In this document: positions 10,508 to 21,558 of the stretch, in pieces
Position numbering within the stretch: the stretch's first letter is position 1
How the letters are laid out: every line of letters starts with the position of its first letter
Assembly: GCF_000006405.1 (NCBI RefSeq)
Contig: NW_003213976.1
Coordinates: 62,076-94,276, forward strand
DNA from: Perkinsus marinus ATCC 50983
Taxonomy: Eukaryota > Perkinsozoa > Perkinsida > Perkinsidae
Direction of reading: 5' to 3'
Length of the DNA stretch: 32,201 nt
Notes under the pieces: model-generated
Told to the model about the DNA's origin: nothing
Databases searched by the model: none
What the model saw: the letters and a program-made list of their open reading frames with translations, nothing else
Translations under genes and position numbers: made by a program

Positions 10508-11400
10508 TCAACCTCGCCGTTCGAAAAACTGCCACCGCTGGTTGGCGCTCAGAGCGCTCCATTCCTGAGGCCCTTCTTGTGAACCCATTCCTTCTCTGTA
10601 CACGTTGAACTGGTATTCCAGCCATAGCCAGGATCCAGTCAACATTAGAGGCAAGTTGTTACTCTCAACAATTATTCGCGCCTAGTGCGCCGTATTAGGG
10701 AACGTTATAGAAGTGCTGTATGATGGGGCACACTACTGGCTAGTAGTGCTAGACGACCCAGGTCCTGGAGACCATACTCGCCGGACTAATCACTAGTCAC
10801 CGGTAAATGGAAAATCTAATTATGAGTAAATAAACAATTGGTTGCCCTTGTGGATTCATCCAGTCAGAAGGCGCAAAAGGCCACTTGCTTATCGGTAGAC
10901 CATATTCATCGATCTCTGTTCGAGATGTGGAATCCGGAACTTTGAGCTTACTAGATCGTTTATAGTGCGATGTATGAAGGAGGTCCCAATCGACTGAATC
11001 GATTTGAGGCGAACGTTTACAAGGACCGAACGTTCTTTGTCATCAGTACGGCTCACCCGCCCGACGGCTTACGAGGCAAAGAATGAGAATAGCTTCGAGT
11101 TGGGATGCGGCATCTCCATTACAAAGTATGTCGATCACGCGCACGTCACCGCATTGCGGTATTAGATTCAACGTTGAGTGAGACTCGTCTTGCAGAGCTC
11201 TTGTGATGCCATCAGATAGTCGAGGACATATCACCAAGTGGGTTGCTCATTAACTATTGCGGGAGGGCGTCATTTAAGACAGTTCGGCTTCAACATACCC
11301 GAACTGGTAGACAGCTGAGTGGCCCAGAACAGGTCCAGCAATCCGAACAATGTCACGTCGTTCGGGATGAAGTTCACTGCATTACCCACATTGGGGCTAC
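10508..11400 (-). CDS. Uncharacterised multi-exon protein (5' end not resolved)
   Basis: The last exon, 10663-10508, encodes 51 residues (including LPLMLTGSWLWLEYQFNVYR) and TGA, in phase with a preceding exon near 10680-10790 that reads GEYGLQDLGRLALLAS. Further upstream exons are visible near 11110-11230 (GDVRVIDILCNGDAASQLEA) and 11300-11375 (NFIPNDVTLFGLLDLFW). The pieces are helical and partly hydrophobic, but I recognise no family. The start codon and some introns are not determined. Confidence 0.5.
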
Positions 11401-12311
11401 TCGTAGTTAACTTTATGTCGCCCTCTGACTCGACGCTGACTCCCTAAAGGCCGGACCGTGCCGGTGGCGTGGCAAGCTCCACACCGGATTGGTCCGGGAT
11501 GTCTGTCTGAGCCAGGCGATGGAGGCAGGTGGTTGGACACCCCCCGCGGATCCGAGACGTCATGGGAACGCGATCTCTAATGTCGCGACTGGCACGCCCC
11601 TGATGTCTTGCCCACACAGGAGGTTGATGATCAACCGTTGATCGCCAAGTGCATTGAGTGCACGGCTCGGGTTGCGGTCAATGCACTCAGGACCCAAGAA
11701 CCACAAAAAAGCAATGAAAAGAGAGCTTAGCTCCACCCCTCGCTATCTTTAGAGATGGTAGGGGCTCCAGGGACTGAGCACCCCGATGCATGCCGGCCCA
11801 GATCTCTCAAATGAATCGGGCCCTCCTCGCGCACCCTCCGGGATGTCGTGACAATGACGTCTATATACTTGTTGTGTTGTGTTGGTGTTTCCTGAGATGA
11901 TGAAATGAGAAGTACGGCAAGGATGTTTTCATGGTACTGTTGATGGATAAGTCGGATAATGGTTGGGATGGTGGAAGGTCGACCAACAATCAAGACTCAG
12001 ATTGAAACGGTCCTTAATTACGAGCAATACATGATACAACAATCACGTTCTCCTGCTCTGAGGGTCGACCAACAAGCTTCACTACGAAGAACTGCTCCGA
12101 TCACATCACTCGTTGCATGTTCTTTTCTAACTCGAGTGAGAAGATACAATTGTGACATTGTGTGCGCTGTCTCATGTTAGACTAGCAGCGAGGGTTTGCA
12201 TGTAGGTTGCTAAGAGAGAGCCCTTGGGAAACGTGATCCGGTGACTGAGTGAATAGCGAGTCTATGCATTCGGATGATTTGCAGTCTACTTTCCCTTGAG
12301 ATTATTCCGTT
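11401..12311. other. Region upstream of photolyase, no gene resolved
   Basis: This holds the promoter of the photolyase and probably the first exons of the minus gene to its left. An 88-codon minus-strand frame at 11727-11993 has no family resemblance. A short inverted repeat (tgcattgagtgca) lies near 11650. The string cccttgag ends at 12300, 11 bases before the photolyase ATG, and is a candidate trans-splice acceptor. Confidence 0.3.
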
Positions 12312-13832
12312 ATGCCTCAGTCGTCTGTGAGTCCGGATCGCATCAGAGTACTCAATCAACCCGTAACAGGTCTCACATCTCCTGGACCAGTTATCTATTG
12401 GATGAGTCGAGAGATCCGTTCTCGTGACAATTGGGCGCTAATCCATGCACAGAATGTGGCCCTTCGGAGTAAACGACCTCTCTTAGTTGTTTACAACCTG
12501 GCAGTTGGTTATCTTGGCGGAGGCTTGCGACAGCACGCCTTCAAAGTCGGTGGTTTGAAGGTCGTAGCTGCAAATTTGAGTCAACTCAACATCCCTTTTG
12601 CGATCGAAGCTTCTCCCAAGTTCCCGGCCTTCCTCGCTGACATCACTGAAAGAGTCGGTTGCAAATACGTTGTTACGGACTTCACTCCTCTTCGTTTGAA
12701 CAAGGAGTGGGTTGCCGCCTTTACGAAGCATGCCAAGCGCCTTGACATTCGTTTCGAGCTAGTTGATGCTCACAATGTTGTTCCCTGTTGGGTCACTTCG
12801 GATAAGATGGAACGCGCTGCTGTGACAATAAGGCCGAAATTATGGCATCATTTTGATGAGTTCTGCACGAAGTATCCGAGGCTCAAGAGACATCCATATA
12901 CTATTAGTGATGATGTTCACTTCCACACAGTTACGACATCAGAGATTGATGCATTGTTGACGAATGAGGAGATTGTCGGGAAGCTCGACGAAGCAGTGAA
13001 GCCCATCGACTGGCTAACACCTGGGGAGGATGCCGGTCTTCAACTCGCGCTGGGGTATGTGAAACACATGCCCAATTACTCTACCCAGCGGAACAACCCG
13101 ACTAATCCTATCCAGTCTGATTTAAGTCCATACTTCCACTACGGCTTTGTGAGCCCGCAGAGGGTCATCTATGATGCTTACAACAGTACGGACATCAACG
13201 AGGAGGATCGCGACGAGTTTATTGAGCAGTGTATGATCCGGAGAGAGCTCGCCGACAACTTCTGCTACTACAACGATAACTACGATAAGTTTGAAGGATT
13301 CCCAGATTGGGGACAGCACACTCTTCGTGAGCATGCTAAGGATGACAGGGAGTATCTTTACTCACTAGAACAATTGGAGAAGGCCGACACACATGACAGA
13401 CTGTGGAATGCTACTCAACGCCAAATGGTTGAGACGGGTAAGATACATGGTTATATGCGTATGTATTGGTGTAAGAAGATTCTCGAGTGGACGAGAAGCC
13501 CAGAGGAAGCTCTCGAATTCTCAATATACCTCAATGACAAATACGAGTTGGATGGTCGAGACCCCAATGGATATGTGGGTATCGCTTGGTGCATTGGTGG
13601 CCGTCATGATCGTCCATTCGGCGAACGGAATGTATATGGGGTTGTTCGATATATGAGCTATAATGGTTGCCGAGGGAAGTTCGATATCAACAAATATATG
13701 AAAATGGCAGGCTCGGTCGAAGGTCACAGAGCCGGCAAAATGTGGTCAGCGACTGCTCAGAAGTCTGTCGTGGAGGAGGAAGGATTCTGGGAGAGCCTGA
13801 GTGAAGAGGAAAGACGGTTAAAAGGCCGCTGA
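12312..13832 (+). CDS. Class II CPD photolyase (deoxyribodipyrimidine photo-lyase)
   Basis: A single uninterrupted frame of 506 aa. Class II photolyases use FADH and light to split cyclobutane pyrimidine dimers in DNA. The N-terminal Rossmann-like antenna domain starts near residue 27 (VIYWMSREIRSRDNWALIHA). The C-terminal FAD-binding domain carries the class II signature DGRDPNGYVGIAWCIGGRHD starting at residue 414, followed by RPFGERNVYG and VRYMS. Length fits the family (about 450-510 aa) and nothing is missing. The start has the antenna domain in register. No targeting signal is obvious. Unlike most neighbours it has no intron, which could mean a gene gained by transfer or through an mRNA copy, or simple intron loss. 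Confidence 0.95.
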   Translation: MPQSSVSPDRIRVLNQPVTGLTSPGPVIYWMSREIRSRDNWALIHAQNVALRSKRPLLVVYNLAVGYLGGGLRQHAFKVGGLKVVAANLSQLNIPFAIEASPKFPAFLADITERVGCKYVVTDFTPLRLNKEWVAAFTKHAKRLDIRFELVDAHNVVPCWVTSDKMERAAVTIRPKLWHHFDEFCTKYPRLKRHPYTISDDVHFHTVTTSEIDALLTNEEIVGKLDEAVKPIDWLTPGEDAGLQLALGYVKHMPNYSTQRNNPTNPIQSDLSPYFHYGFVSPQRVIYDAYNSTDINEEDRDEFIEQCMIRRELADNFCYYNDNYDKFEGFPDWGQHTLREHAKDDREYLYSLEQLEKADTHDRLWNATQRQMVETGKIHGYMRMYWCKKILEWTRSPEEALEFSIYLNDKYELDGRDPNGYVGIAWCIGGRHDRPFGERNVYGVVRYMSYNGCRGKFDINKYMKMAGSVEGHRAGKMWSATAQKSVVEEEGFWESLSEEERRLKGR

Positions 13833-14432
13833 TTATTTCAACTCGTTGTGCCTATAGTTTTTCAATGTCTCGTGTCAGAATTTGTTGTTGCGTTCTAAGT
13901 GTCTCTCAACTCAATTTGGGGAGGGGAGAGGGAGGAGTGAGTATGAAGTCCAACGCTGACAACACGGCATATTAAGACTAGCATTGATGTATATTAGCTC
14001 GGGAGGGATCATTCTGATCCATTGAATTGTTCCGTTTATCACGCGATCATTCCGGGTGAATGTTCATCATGTACGAGGAATGTTGTTTACTGAGCGAGAT
14101 CATTCTCCACCAGGATACCTCGTTTCCTCCCGGCAGGATTCACTTTTACAATTTCGGGGGCTATGGACGTCCACGGAACACATGAATTTCCCACAATATG
14201 TCAATCACAAGCATCATTTCGAAACTCGATGTCCTGGACTAAATTAAAGTGAGAGCATTCCGGGGTCCAAGTCCAAGGTCAGAAATACCGGTTTCTTATC
14301 CGAGGCACACTCTTCCGGACAAGGGCAGGTTAAAGTAACATTCCTTGGAAAGTGGTCCTTTCCGGTCCCAGTTTCCAAGGCGATCCTGCGGGTCTTCTTT
14401 CCTCTGTTAAACTATTCCTTCCTTGTTAAATA
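13833..14432. other. Intergenic region, C/T-rich, no gene resolved
   Basis: The sequence has three copies of gatcattc (around 14009, 14045 and 14098) and C/T-rich runs near 14330-14420. I see no convincing frame. It holds the photolyase 3'UTR and the promoter of the next plus-strand gene. Confidence 0.3.
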
Positions 14433-15001
14433 ATGTCCGACACGTGGAACGGTTCCACTGGAACCCCCACCCCACGTAGAATCACACAAGTGCGCGACGC
14501 AATACAGAGCAGCGATACACGGGAACTTGACGATAACGATCATCGGATAACCTATTATCGGAATCTTACGATTATGATACTGAACGTAAGACTAAGTTCT
14601 ACGAGTTGTCTTGCGCCAAACTCTTGCATGACCTACAGCGCTCTAGCTGATCGGATACGGACGATAATAAGACCGTAGATGATCGCCATTAGAATGTCAT
14701 TATACTGTGCGGAATCTTGCTGCGGAAGTGCGAGGTTGTTTCCGTTGAGTGAGAAAGTGCGTGGGCTATACTCGATGCTGTGGATCGCTTGTGGGAGCGT
14801 GGGGGTCGCATTTCGCAGTCACGCGAGACGTGGAAGAATGTCCCATACTTGGAACGTGGAATTCAGGCACTTGAATACGTATCGCTAAGCAACGGATTTG
14901 TGATTCGTTTGGGATTGGAAATGACAAATATCAGCCGTCAAGCTTTCGGGAGGTTTTGCAGAATTTCGCCGAATATCGCACAACAACATTACTCGAGTTA
15001 A
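14433..15001 (+). CDS. Uncharacterised hydrophilic protein, multi-exon
   Basis: A proposed ATG at 14433 begins a Thr/Arg-rich frame. A second good run (about 14530-14645) reads ESYDYDTERKTKFYELSCAK and a third (about 14755-15001, TAA) reads WERGGRISQSRETWKNVPYL and continues to QQHYSS. The composition (charged, helical, no stops) is coding-like in all three, but the joins were not resolved. No family recognised. The gene ends 160 bp before repeat copy D. Confidence 0.45.
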
Positions 15002-15161
15002 TAGGGAACTCTTATGGTAGCAGTTCTTCTTATAGTATCATTCATGAGCTCTAATCCTGACCATGCGTTATGATAGTGTTGCACATCTAGTGTGGAGGCA
15101 GTGGGAGTCACCATCATTACCTATGATATAGAGATTAAGCATCCCTAGCAAAGTTCCGAAA

Positions 15162-15354
15162 TAACCGTTCAGCACTACCCACACCCCAGTCCCATAGGGG
15201 ATGGATCATCGAAGTCGAGTACATAACTGTACTGACTACACCTCCATTAGGGTGGGGTATACATCTCCTCATCACGGTTTGAAGTTTTGTCAAGAGTACT
15301 CTTGTGAATGAAAGGAAATCACTACATAAATGATCCTGTTCGAGTACAGTCGAC
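15162..15354 (+). repeat. 195-bp core repeat, copy D
   Basis: Plus-strand copy with the perfect palindrome caagagtactcttg at 15291-15304. The GTCGAC end faces the 3' end of the minus-strand CCCH-like gene; the open frame of that gene actually runs into the last 33 bp of the repeat and stops at TAG there. Confidence 0.9.
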
Positions 15355-17050
15355 AAGTACTATAGGCTCGGGAGCACCCCCTACCCAGCACGATCTATAA
15401 AGAGAGCGGTAAGGACGTCGGTCACAAAATGTGTCTCTGCTTGTGATTATTTTATCCAAAGCCTTGCAATGCAGATTATATCCTCGATTCGTCTTTCTCA
15501 TGGTTCGGAGCTCTTCAAACTGAGAGGACTCCATCGACTCAGAATTTACGTCCTCCAAGGCACGATCCCGGCCATTCAATTGATCTAATACCAAACCAAT
15601 GAATAGAACACGTGATGTGAATTCAATACCGTGCAGTGCGACATCGAGGTCTCCCGAGCAGTTGAGAGGGAGGAGAGCATTGCGATGAAGGCACGCAAGT
15701 GCGGTAGAGGCTCTACTGTAGAGCATCTTACGTTGCCTACACCCGACTTATCGAGGCCACAAGTCAGATCGAACTTCTGCTATTCGTGCCACGTCATTGG
15801 AGTATTCGACTGCGAATAAACTTTGTTTAACAAAGGAGGCGACGAATTTCCGAAGGGCTATCAGCTCATGCTTCTCCTTCGCGTGGAGCTCATTGACGGT
15901 TTTTATTGTAGGTCACCTTCAAATGATGCCGCATCGTCACCGGCACGTGAAGCTCTGGGCCGAAATGAAACGATGCGCTTGAACGTGCAGCTGAGGCGAA
16001 GCCCAGTGGTTAGCGTCTGAATTGTTATTCGAGTGTAGTGTAGCATGTGACATGTTGTTGGCATGCCAGCGCTTACCTCCTCCGTTGTCCTCCACTTCTT
16101 CGCACGAAGCCAATACGGTCATCGCTTGTACTAAAAGTCATGGCGAAGTCTCGAAACTACCAATGACATATCCATCAAACCCAAACCTCTTCGGAAAGGA
16201 TGCTAAGATCTCATCACAGGTACTTGGCCAATACTGACTCACTTGAACAGCCAACTCCATTGCGATAAGCGCTCAATCTGCATTAGGAGTAGTCATTTTC
16301 TGTCTCTCACTGAGAGACTCTCAAATTGATGATGACGCCGGTTGCTCCATCACATTGAAACCATCATCACTCACCTGGTACATTCCATCACGATCACAAT
16401 CGGACACCGCGTGCCCGTCATGTTGGCTATTGTCATAAAAATAATCATTCTCAGCACCACCATGATAGAGGCCGTCATCCTCGCCATAATTTGAGGAATT
16501 GTGAGATCCCACCTGCTGCAGTGGTTTGTATCACAAAGCCATCAATGCATCACAGTAGGAAGGTACTGTATAGAGTCCAGGTTCAAACCCAGTTACACCG
16601 TATATAGAATTACGAATCAGAAGAATACACCACCTGAGCATGAGATACGTTACTTATTTCACCGGACTGAGATACCTCGTCAGATGCAGCTCTGAGCAAC
16701 ACAAGACGGCCGCCACCCCTGCCGACTACCACTCGATAATCTATCGGTTTGGACAGACGGTATTTCAACTCCTGGGGCGTGTAAACGAAAAAGCATTGCC
16801 CTTTGCGGGAGAATTCACAATTAGGACCATAACGGCAGAACCTACCCGTGTGAAAGCCCAGACTAGTATGAGAATCGCTACTCGACTTAGTTCTTAGGAG
16901 CCTTTTGTGGCGCTCCACTGGAGAATTGTCATGACTAATTCCCAGAGGGATGTTTCGAACACTCCACTGTTGCTTTAACCTGGCCGGGCTGAGATGATTT
17001 AGGCCATATAGATTCTCACATGCGTTTTCATTATCAAGGAATGAGCTCAC
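15322..17050 (-). CDS. CCCH-finger-like protein, multi-exon
   Basis: ATG at 17050 opens a long exon to about 16665. It contains GRFCRYGPNCEFSRKGQCFF followed by VYTPQELKYR. This matches the C-x5-C-x(n)-C part of an RNA-binding CCCH finger and its usual SxxELR follow-on, but the final His position appears to be Tyr. Later exons on the same strand: about 16515-16375 (acidic, Asn/Asp/His-rich, ending at a GTGAGT donor), parts of 15930-16210, about 15750-15905 (ELHAKEKHELIALRKFVASF) and 15726-15322 (GIEFTSRVLFIGLVLDQLNG). Not all joins could be phased, so this span could contain two genes. The terminal frame ends inside repeat copy D. Confidence 0.5.
16302..16318. repeat. 17-nt palindrome gtctctca-c-tgagagac
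   Basis: Perfect 8-bp arms around a single central base. It lies just after the donor-side intron of the CCCH-like gene, possibly within or beside an intron. It may be a protein-binding site or chance. Confidence 0.6.
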
Positions 17051-17328
17051 CTTCGGCCTGCTATAGATGCATTTGATGCAACCTCTAACCCTGTGCTCCC
17101 CTCTTCAGAGACTCCTATGATGCATAGGATTCTCAAATCGTATGCAGAACCGGGGGATGCGACACGAAACATGGAAATCGATCAACATCACTTCAACAAC
17201 CCGCTTTATTGACACCACCGACCATAGGACTTCTCTGGATGGATCAGGTGCGAAGTGAATGCCTCCGATGATGTAGCGCACAGCGAGCCAAGCTCTGTCG
17301 TAGCAAGTGAACTGTTTACATATGATCA
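17051..17328. other. Region upstream of CCCH-like gene
   Basis: Presumed promoter of the minus gene starting at 17050. Short minus-strand frames occur but none resembles a protein family. Confidence 0.3.
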
Positions 17329-17502
17329 ATGACGGAACGACCAATCATACCAAGACATATAGATGAGTGCGATGGATTGGCACTCAGCATAGTGGCACAC
17401 CTCAGGGCATGTCGGGCGAATTACGTCGAGACCGAATCTATTCTTTCGGTGTATCACACACGAGTGCCCTCACCATCGACATATACTATATCTACGACTC
17501 AT
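17329..17502 (+). CDS. Possible first exon cut by the assembly gap
   Basis: ATG at 17329 starts 58 open codons that run into the gap. The middle (LALSIVAHLRACRANYVETE) is helical and coding-like. No family recognised and no splice donor seen before the gap, so this may be chance. Confidence 0.3.
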
Positions 17503-17602
17503 NNNNNNNNNNNNNNNNNNNNNNNNNNNNNNNNNNNNNNNNNNNNNNNNNNNNNNNNNNNNNNNNNNNNNNNNNNNNNNNNNNNNNNNNNNNNNNNNNN
17601 NN
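17503..17602. other. Assembly gap, exactly 100 N
   Basis: A run of exactly 100 N, the conventional placeholder for a gap of unknown size. Open frames said to cross it are artefacts. Confidence 0.99.
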
Positions 17603-18289
17603 CCACTTTTTTTCCACCAGCTCCCCTCCGATGAAGAGGCTGAACCATCTAATAAGATCTGAACTCGACTCTCACTCGAGAGACACATTCAGTGGCACCT
17701 CATGATCTCGTCCTTCAGTGCTCCGTTGACCAGTCGATGCTGTTTGATCCGAGACAGACCTGCACTATGAGAGCCATCATCAATGGAAGAGATCAGCCGA
17801 CGCAGACTGATCACAGCAGTAAATAAAATGAACTTCAGGGAGAGATACCAGTAAATATGCAACAAGAGGCCGAATCGAAGAAGAGTAGCGAAATGAAGAT
17901 ACTCCTTAGCAAGGAATCGACAACTTCGACTGTCTTCTTGTGTTTACGGAGACACTTGAGATACGGAATTTGCATCCTACGCGCCAGAGCGGTCAGGCTT
18001 CTTATCCTGGATCTGCTTACATTGGTTGAAATGGTCGAGTGAAAAACTGCCTTTGTCAGGAGGCCGCCTCTTGGACATCAACGGCTCCAGGTGTCTCGAC
18101 ATACTGAAGGACTTTCAATTCATGATTCATGGGGAACACTCGGAGAAGATCGTACGCTACGATTACGCAGACCTGGATACAGGTTCCTGATCGGTTTGCT
18201 GATCCACGGAGCGACACATTCCGACCAACTGACTAACTCAACTCATCGCCGCCAACCAGAAGAGTCTCCATAATGGTCATGTTCAACCA
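17603..18289. other. Sequence after the gap, probably 3' exons of the next minus gene
   Basis: A minus-strand run near 18150-18230 (NVSLRGSANRSGTCIQ-like, ending at a GT) may be a further exon of the coiled-coil gene. Nothing else is supported. Confidence 0.25.
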
Positions 18290-19322
18290 CGAGGTAGGAT
18301 GATACGAGACACCCCGACCGACCCCTTGGAAGATATGGCTGGCAGAACCTTGGAAAATTTCGTATACAACTAACGTCAGTGTGTAGGTGATGAAGAATCA
18401 TCACGGTGTCAGAGAAAACCAACACGGTGTTTACTACACACCTTTGCTCTCTTATCCATGCGCTGTAATCTTTTCCTCAAAGGGCTCATACTGGGGACCT
18501 TGCCCGAACCTCCAGTTGGCACGAATCCGGATAGCCACTCGCCGTGATCCCTACCAGATGGCGCCGTTGAAGCCCTCTGTCCAGGAATCTAAATGATACC
18601 ACTCATAAGATGTCGCGTGTGGTCGCAGTGACAGCTCACACCGTTTGATACATCGCCCTTCATTGAGACCTGACGCTCTGCATGGGAAAATTGAGTATTT
18701 GTTATTAGTTTATCCGCACCGTCCTTCCTTCCCAGCACATTCTCGAAGACCTAACCGACCCTTCAGGCGAAATTTGAATAATCTGAGCTACCTCAATCCA
18801 GGACTCCCTTTCTTCGCTCAAGTGCTCGAGCTGGAGCTCAATATGCTCTTGAGATATTCGCAACGTACGAAGCATCTGCTTCCGACGGCAGATGAAAATG
18901 CCAATATAAAATGACAGATAATTGTACACTAGTATCAGCCTTGTGCGACACGGCTTCTAGTAATGATCGTGCTTGCCCGTTACACCGAACTTCCCATGTT
19001 TTTCCCACACGTACTGCCTGCAAAGTTGAGATATCACCAAGCGACTGGCGACAAAGGCAACCATGTTCTTGGCACAGTCCTGCCACTGTAGAAGGTCAAT
19101 ATGTACGTCGTCCTCGACTTGGTCAGGGCTGGCTGCAAGCCCAGGGAAAACCCCGACAACCTGATATGTCGATCGGCATCAGGGACCGCAGAATGCTAGC
19201 GATTCTCCTACTTGAGCTAAACGAGCTACCCCCTGGGTGAGATTGCATACGATGCCCTCGAGAGAGGAGAGCTGCTCCTCCAGGCTCTGTAATCTATCAA
19301 GCTCTGGAAGGGACGGCTTCAT
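18290..19322 (-). CDS. Uncharacterised coiled-coil protein, multi-exon
   Basis: ATG at 19322 with a catcag acceptor 21 nt upstream. The N-terminus reads MKPSLPELDRLQSLEEQLSS, a coiled coil. Further exons read VHIDLLQWQDCAKNMVAFVA (near 19060-19110), EAVSHKADTS (near 18930-18960) joined by a 49-nt intron to QMLRTLRISQEHIELQLEHL (near 18785-18880), then a basic, Ser/Gly-rich exon (GFVPTGGSGKVPSMSPLRKR, about 18430-18590) and LYTKFSKVLPAISSKG (about 18290-18370). It is Leu/Glu-rich and likely a structural or scaffold protein. No family recognised; the 3' end may extend toward the gap. Confidence 0.5.
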
Positions 19323-19540
19323 CGACAAGGACGAGACACACTCCTGATGAGATTCGGTACAGCAGGATGGTCAATAAAGTTTATAGTACTTCAGCTAGCG
19401 CATCGTAGACGCTTCGGAGAGCATTGCCTGCGTACAGCCGATCTGAATAACGATCAACGGTGAAAGTTTTCACAGCACGAAGACAACTCCTCATACACCG
19501 AAAAGATGCGAAAAACGCTGATAGAACTGATATGATTTTA

Positions 19541-19735
19541 GTTAACCGCTCAGCAATACCCACACCCCAGTCCCATAGGGGATGGATCATCGAAGTCGAG
19601 TACATGACTGTACTGACTACACCTCCATTAGGGTGGGGTATACATCTCCTCATCACGGTTTGGGGTTTTGTCAAGAGTACTCTTGTGAACGAAAGGAAAT
19701 CACTACATAAGTGATCCTGTTCGAGTACAGTCGAC
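19541..19735 (+). repeat. 195-bp core repeat, copy E
   Basis: Plus-strand copy with sharp left edge at gttaaccg and the perfect palindrome caagagtactcttg at 19672-19685. The GTCGAC end faces the stop (20025-20027) of the next minus gene, 289 bp away; the other end faces the 5' end of the coiled-coil gene. Confidence 0.9.
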
Positions 19736-20024
19736 AAGCCCTACATGCCTGGAGACGCCCTTATGTGACGCGATGTGGAAGAAGCGTGGTATGAAATGTG
19801 AGCACAATTATTTTGCACGCATGCACATTGCCAAGGCGCGCACGAAGTTGCTGTTTGCGTTGATACCTCATCATGTTCATACAACTACATGGGGGAATCT
19901 CACTCCTCGAATGAACTCCCCAGTCACCTCTATTTTGGTTCTCATTGCTTCTGATCTCTTCATTTGCCAACTGAATCCCCTCTCTTCCTTCTAGAGAACA
20001 TCATCGGTGATGAGTTTGGAGGAG

Positions 20025-21414
20025 TCATAGCTCACCGTGTGCCTCCCTCCTCTCCAACAGTCTACCTTCCCCCATCTGCCCTGTAAGTTCACAGTTGAGG
20101 GTCCTACGAGGTCCCCAATCTCCCCACCAGTATCCACTAGCCCACCTCCCCTCCGATGCATCGCTGGCCACTCTCTTCAACACCGAGTGATCACCAGCCG
20201 CCATCCGCCGCCCCGATGCTTGAGTGGCCACCAGTGCGGTCCCATCTAAGTAGCAAGCGTGATCTGAATTTTATGTAGCATATGTGTTTGGCTACCCAGT
20301 GCACTCCGGCATCCATCGAGTTCAGCATGTAGCTTTGCAATATCTCTGCCATTCTGTTGACAGGCGTATTATCGCACAAAACCAGCTACCCCTACCTCCT
20401 CAATGGCAGCCGCAAGGTCCTCCATGCACAGCTCACTCCTCAATTTGAATGCATCGAACTCGTTCCTCATAAACTTTGAGCTCTCATAAAATGGTAAGAG
20501 TGTGTCACTTCTTAGGCCTACATTAGCGTCCCCTCCACTGATGACCTCTTCCTTGGTATCCTCGTTAATGGGAAAAGGAGTCGAGGCCGGGGTACTCTGA
20601 GAGGCATCCTATTGACACCATCCTTCTCGAGCATTCCCTCGATACCATCCGATTGTCGTGAGATGTGGACATCATATCAGCTACCGCCTCCTCGAGGATT
20701 GACAAGCGTTCATGGAGAGTTTCACTACTGTATGGCAAGGGCGCAGGTTCGATCCCCTGCACCGCCACATGCATTATGAAGCCTTTTTTTCCATCTCACC
20801 TCAGCAAAGTTGTGTTGATGATGTGCCATAACATGAGCTGTATCATTACCGACATACTCCTCAACCTACCACATCGATGGCATACTCCTCTATCGCTCAT
20901 CATTCACCTCCCTCAGGTCTCCATTGAGATGATGCCTGGATACATCACTCAAGGGGAGAGATGATAACTGAGCAACGCCCCGTGTCGTTGTATTGTATTG
21001 CCACTGTAACCTTCTTCTCGGCTTTCTCGAATAATACCCTATCTTTTTCTGTTGTTACAACATGACGTATGAGTTGTTGATGCAGCTGCAGGATACTCCT
21101 AACTAGGGACATATCCTCACAGCAGCACTTCGGTAGGAGGGGATTGGACATCATCCCAGACACAAAGGAGAGTATATCAGCGATGATCCTCTATTTCGTC
21201 ACTATAATGACAAACGCAAGTAGAAGGCATCCACATCTCAACCGCATCTGATAGCTTTGATGGGATTCCCCCCAGCAGTAGAGAATTACGACCCTAGCCG
21301 ATTCATCAAGTGCCTGCCCTTCGAGAGGATTTATTATTACACTCAGCATGCTACCCAATAACGTGTAGTAGAAGCCTTATTAGACGATCGTAAGGGGTGG
21401 ATACTCTTATCCAT
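20025..21414 (-). CDS. Uncharacterised helical protein, about 310 aa
   Basis: Exons on the minus strand: 21414-21355, 21293-21243, 21190-20969, 20865-20800, one near 20690-20645, 20608-20396, 20353-20296 and 20245-20025. All joins are in phase except that the acceptor of the fifth exon has two candidates (one giving SSETLHERLSILEEAVADMM). The protein is rich in amphipathic helix: SILQLHQQLIRHVVTTEKDR, EEYVGNDTAHVMAHHQHNF, MRNEFDAFKLRSELCMEDLA, NGRDIAKLHAELDGCRSA. The tail is Gly/Arg/Trp-rich. This could be a helical bundle such as a BAR-like fold, but no signature supports a name. Stop 20025-20027. Confidence 0.6.
20742..20770 (+). other. tRNA T-arm-like motif inside an intron
   Basis: The string cgcaggttcgatcccctgc forms a T-arm-like hairpin with a pol III B-box (GGTTCGATCCC). 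No D-arm, anticodon arm or acceptor stem pairs with it. It lies antisense within an intron of the helical-protein gene. It is a tRNA or SINE relic, or chance. Confidence 0.4.
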
Positions 21415-21558
21415 GTCGAACCTTTCATGGCGTTACAATGGCAACACCCCTCACTGACGACTATAACACTACTGTTGAGTAATAGAAAAATGAATACAAT
21501 ATCCAACTCTACAGTGCTCCTCAATTTATCGCTGGCATACGACTCTCCTATTCAAAGT

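Noticed and set aside
17329-17705. Long frames crossing the N run
   Set aside because: They are artefacts of translating N as X.
19381-19737. Open frames of about 65-118 codons through repeat copies D and E
   Set aside because: The same frame carries a stop in copies A, B and C, and the frame starts at a non-ATG codon. The repeat is better read as noncoding.
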